A stretch of 14,588 nucleotides of DNA. Origin: CAYVQB01 sp964453985 (GTDB lineage: Bacteria; Babelota; Babeliae; Babelales; UASB340). The DNA lies in NCBI GenBank assembly GCA_964453985.1, contig CAYVQB010000022.1, forward strand, positions 1 through 14,588, written 5' to 3'. The notes under the pieces are model-generated. The model was not told the origin of the DNA. It searched no databases and saw only the letters and a list, made by a program, of their open reading frames with translations. Position 1 is the first letter of the stretch. Every line of letters begins with the position of its first letter. The position numbers and the translations under genes were made by a program. Below, piece after piece: positions 13,738 through 14,588 of the stretch.

Positions 13738-14588
13738 ATGGGCTTTAGAGGCAAATTATTTTTATTCGTATTTATTTGTTTGGGTTTTAATTGTGTAAAT
13801 CTTTTGAGTATTCCGCTTGATGAAGAAGATGATTCTATAGATTTTTCAGTTTTTACACCACGCTTAAGCGATCCTTTTGGGCTGGGGGATTCTGACACAT
13901 CCCAAGATCAGATTGTCACTGAGGTTTTGTCTGAGGGTGTTTTAGATGGATTACGTAAAGATCCTATTGGTGTCTGCTTTTTAGGTGTTAATGAGGGACC
14001 TGAGCATTCTGGAATCAAAGATCTTCTTTTTATGTGTAGATGTGGGTTTATTCATTCAGATGAAGAACTTAAGGTTGAGTGTTGTCGTTCACATAGGCAG
14101 TCAGTAGAACAAGATCAGAATGATGACGGTCATAAATGCTTGCATACAGGTTGTTCAAAAGTACTCCTAACTAATAGAGCTTTAATAAGGCATATGGCAA
14201 TGTGTAAGTTTAGATCGAATGGCCTCAGAAGTTTAACTTGTAAATGGGATGGTTGTAATTGTTCTTTTGATAATGAAGAGGATTTTTATTCTCATGTTGC
14301 AGAGCATATTAAAGAGTTAAAAGATCCGTCTAGTAAATGCAAGTGGGATAGTTGTGGTCGTTTATTACGTACTAGAGGGGAGTTATTAATACATGTTAGG
14401 TCTCATACCTATGAAAAACCTTTTGGGTGTCCACATAAATCTTGTTCAAGTAAGTTTTCACAGATTAATGTCTTAACCAATCATCTAAAAGGTTTTCATA
14501 AGGAAAAGGCTAGTGATTTTAAGTGTCCATATAGAGGCTGTAATCGTTCTTATGCTTATGCTGGTGTACTTGCTACGCATTTGAAGAA
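13738..14588 (+). CDS. Exported C2H2 zinc-finger protein (3' end outside window)
   Basis: 283 residues are visible before the window ends. Residues 1-24 form a signal peptide (basic MGFRGK, hydrophobic LFLFVFICLGF, probable cleavage near LLS). An acidic Asp/Ser-rich segment follows (about 28-60), then Cys/His pairs in regular order. Finger A has C134, C139, H152, C156 (C2HC). Finger B has C168, C173, H186, H190; finger C has C201, C206, H219, H223; finger D has C231, C236, H249, H254; finger E has C263, C268, H281 and is cut by the edge. Cysteines are four residues apart, as in GLI/ZIC/TFIIIA-type fingers. The linker TYEKPFG (224-230) between C and D closely matches the eukaryotic TGEKPF linker. 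A looser Cys/His cluster lies at 100-119. AGAAGGA at 13726-13732 supports ATG13738. Nuclear targeting in a host is inferred. Confidence 0.82.
   Translation, partial: MGFRGKLFLFVFICLGFNCVNLLSIPLDEEDDSIDFSVFTPRLSDPFGLGDSDTSQDQIVTEVLSEGVLDGLRKDPIGVCFLGVNEGPEHSGIKDLLFMCRCGFIHSDEELKVECCRSHRQSVEQDQNDDGHKCLHTGCSKVLLTNRALIRHMAMCKFRSNGLRSLTCKWDGCNCSFDNEEDFYSHVAEHIKELKDPSSKCKWDSCGRLLRTRGELLIHVRSHTYEKPFGCPHKSCSSKFSQINVLTNHLKGFHKEKASDFKCPYRGCNRSYAYAGVLATHLK

Noticed and set aside
1..14588. CRISPR array or riboswitch
   Set aside because: No regularly spaced direct repeats and no recognisable aptamer core were seen.

Overview
The window looks like a chromosomal segment of an AT-rich, host-associated bacterium. 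It carries an ordinary bacterial core: two tRNA genes, rlmB-like, ftsQ-ftsA-ftsZ, pgeF, a phosphoglucose/phosphomannose isomerase, rpmE, prfA and a nucleoside transporter. Mixed with this are genes of eukaryotic flavour: a deoxynucleoside kinase close to animal dCK/dNK, an exported F-box plus leucine-rich-repeat (LRR) protein with two F-box-less paralogues, and an exported protein with consecutive C2H2 zinc fingers. This mix, and the scavenging signature, fit an intracellular symbiont or parasite of protists. Candidatus Dependentiae (TM6) is my best guess, as an inference from gene content rather than from a phylogeny.

Layout. Positions 6-937 are on the minus strand: tRNA-Asn, tRNA-Val and the deoxynucleoside kinase. 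Positions 1082-5882 are on the plus strand: an rRNA/tRNA methyltransferase, then a division cluster ftsQ-ftsA-ftsZ-pgeF with short spacers, an ftsQ/ftsA overlap and strong ribosome binding sites on ftsA and ftsZ. Positions 5883-9781 form a minus-strand accessory island in which every gene begins with a signal peptide. It holds two translationally coupled LRR genes (8774-9706 and 7854-8777) behind a near-consensus promoter, a decayed fourth paralogue of which only the signal peptide survives (7766-7849), an unrelated secreted protein (7132-7680), and the F-box/LRR gene (5937-7064). The island has been rearranged: the last 65 coding bases of pgeF and the end of the convergent secreted gene occur twice, on either side of the F-box/LRR gene. 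Positions 9844-12295 return to core genes on the plus strand (pgi/pmi, rpmE, prfA), followed by a CNT nucleoside transporter ending in a strong terminator near 13638-13670. The zinc-finger gene starts at 13738 and runs off the window.

How the genes work together. The CNT transporter and the deoxynucleoside kinase together suggest uptake and phosphorylation of host nucleosides. FtsQ, FtsA, FtsZ and PgeF serve cell division and peptidoglycan precursor fidelity. The exported F-box/LRR and zinc-finger proteins are candidates for host-directed effectors, acting on host ubiquitin ligase and host DNA or RNA respectively. That role is inference from domain content plus signal peptides.
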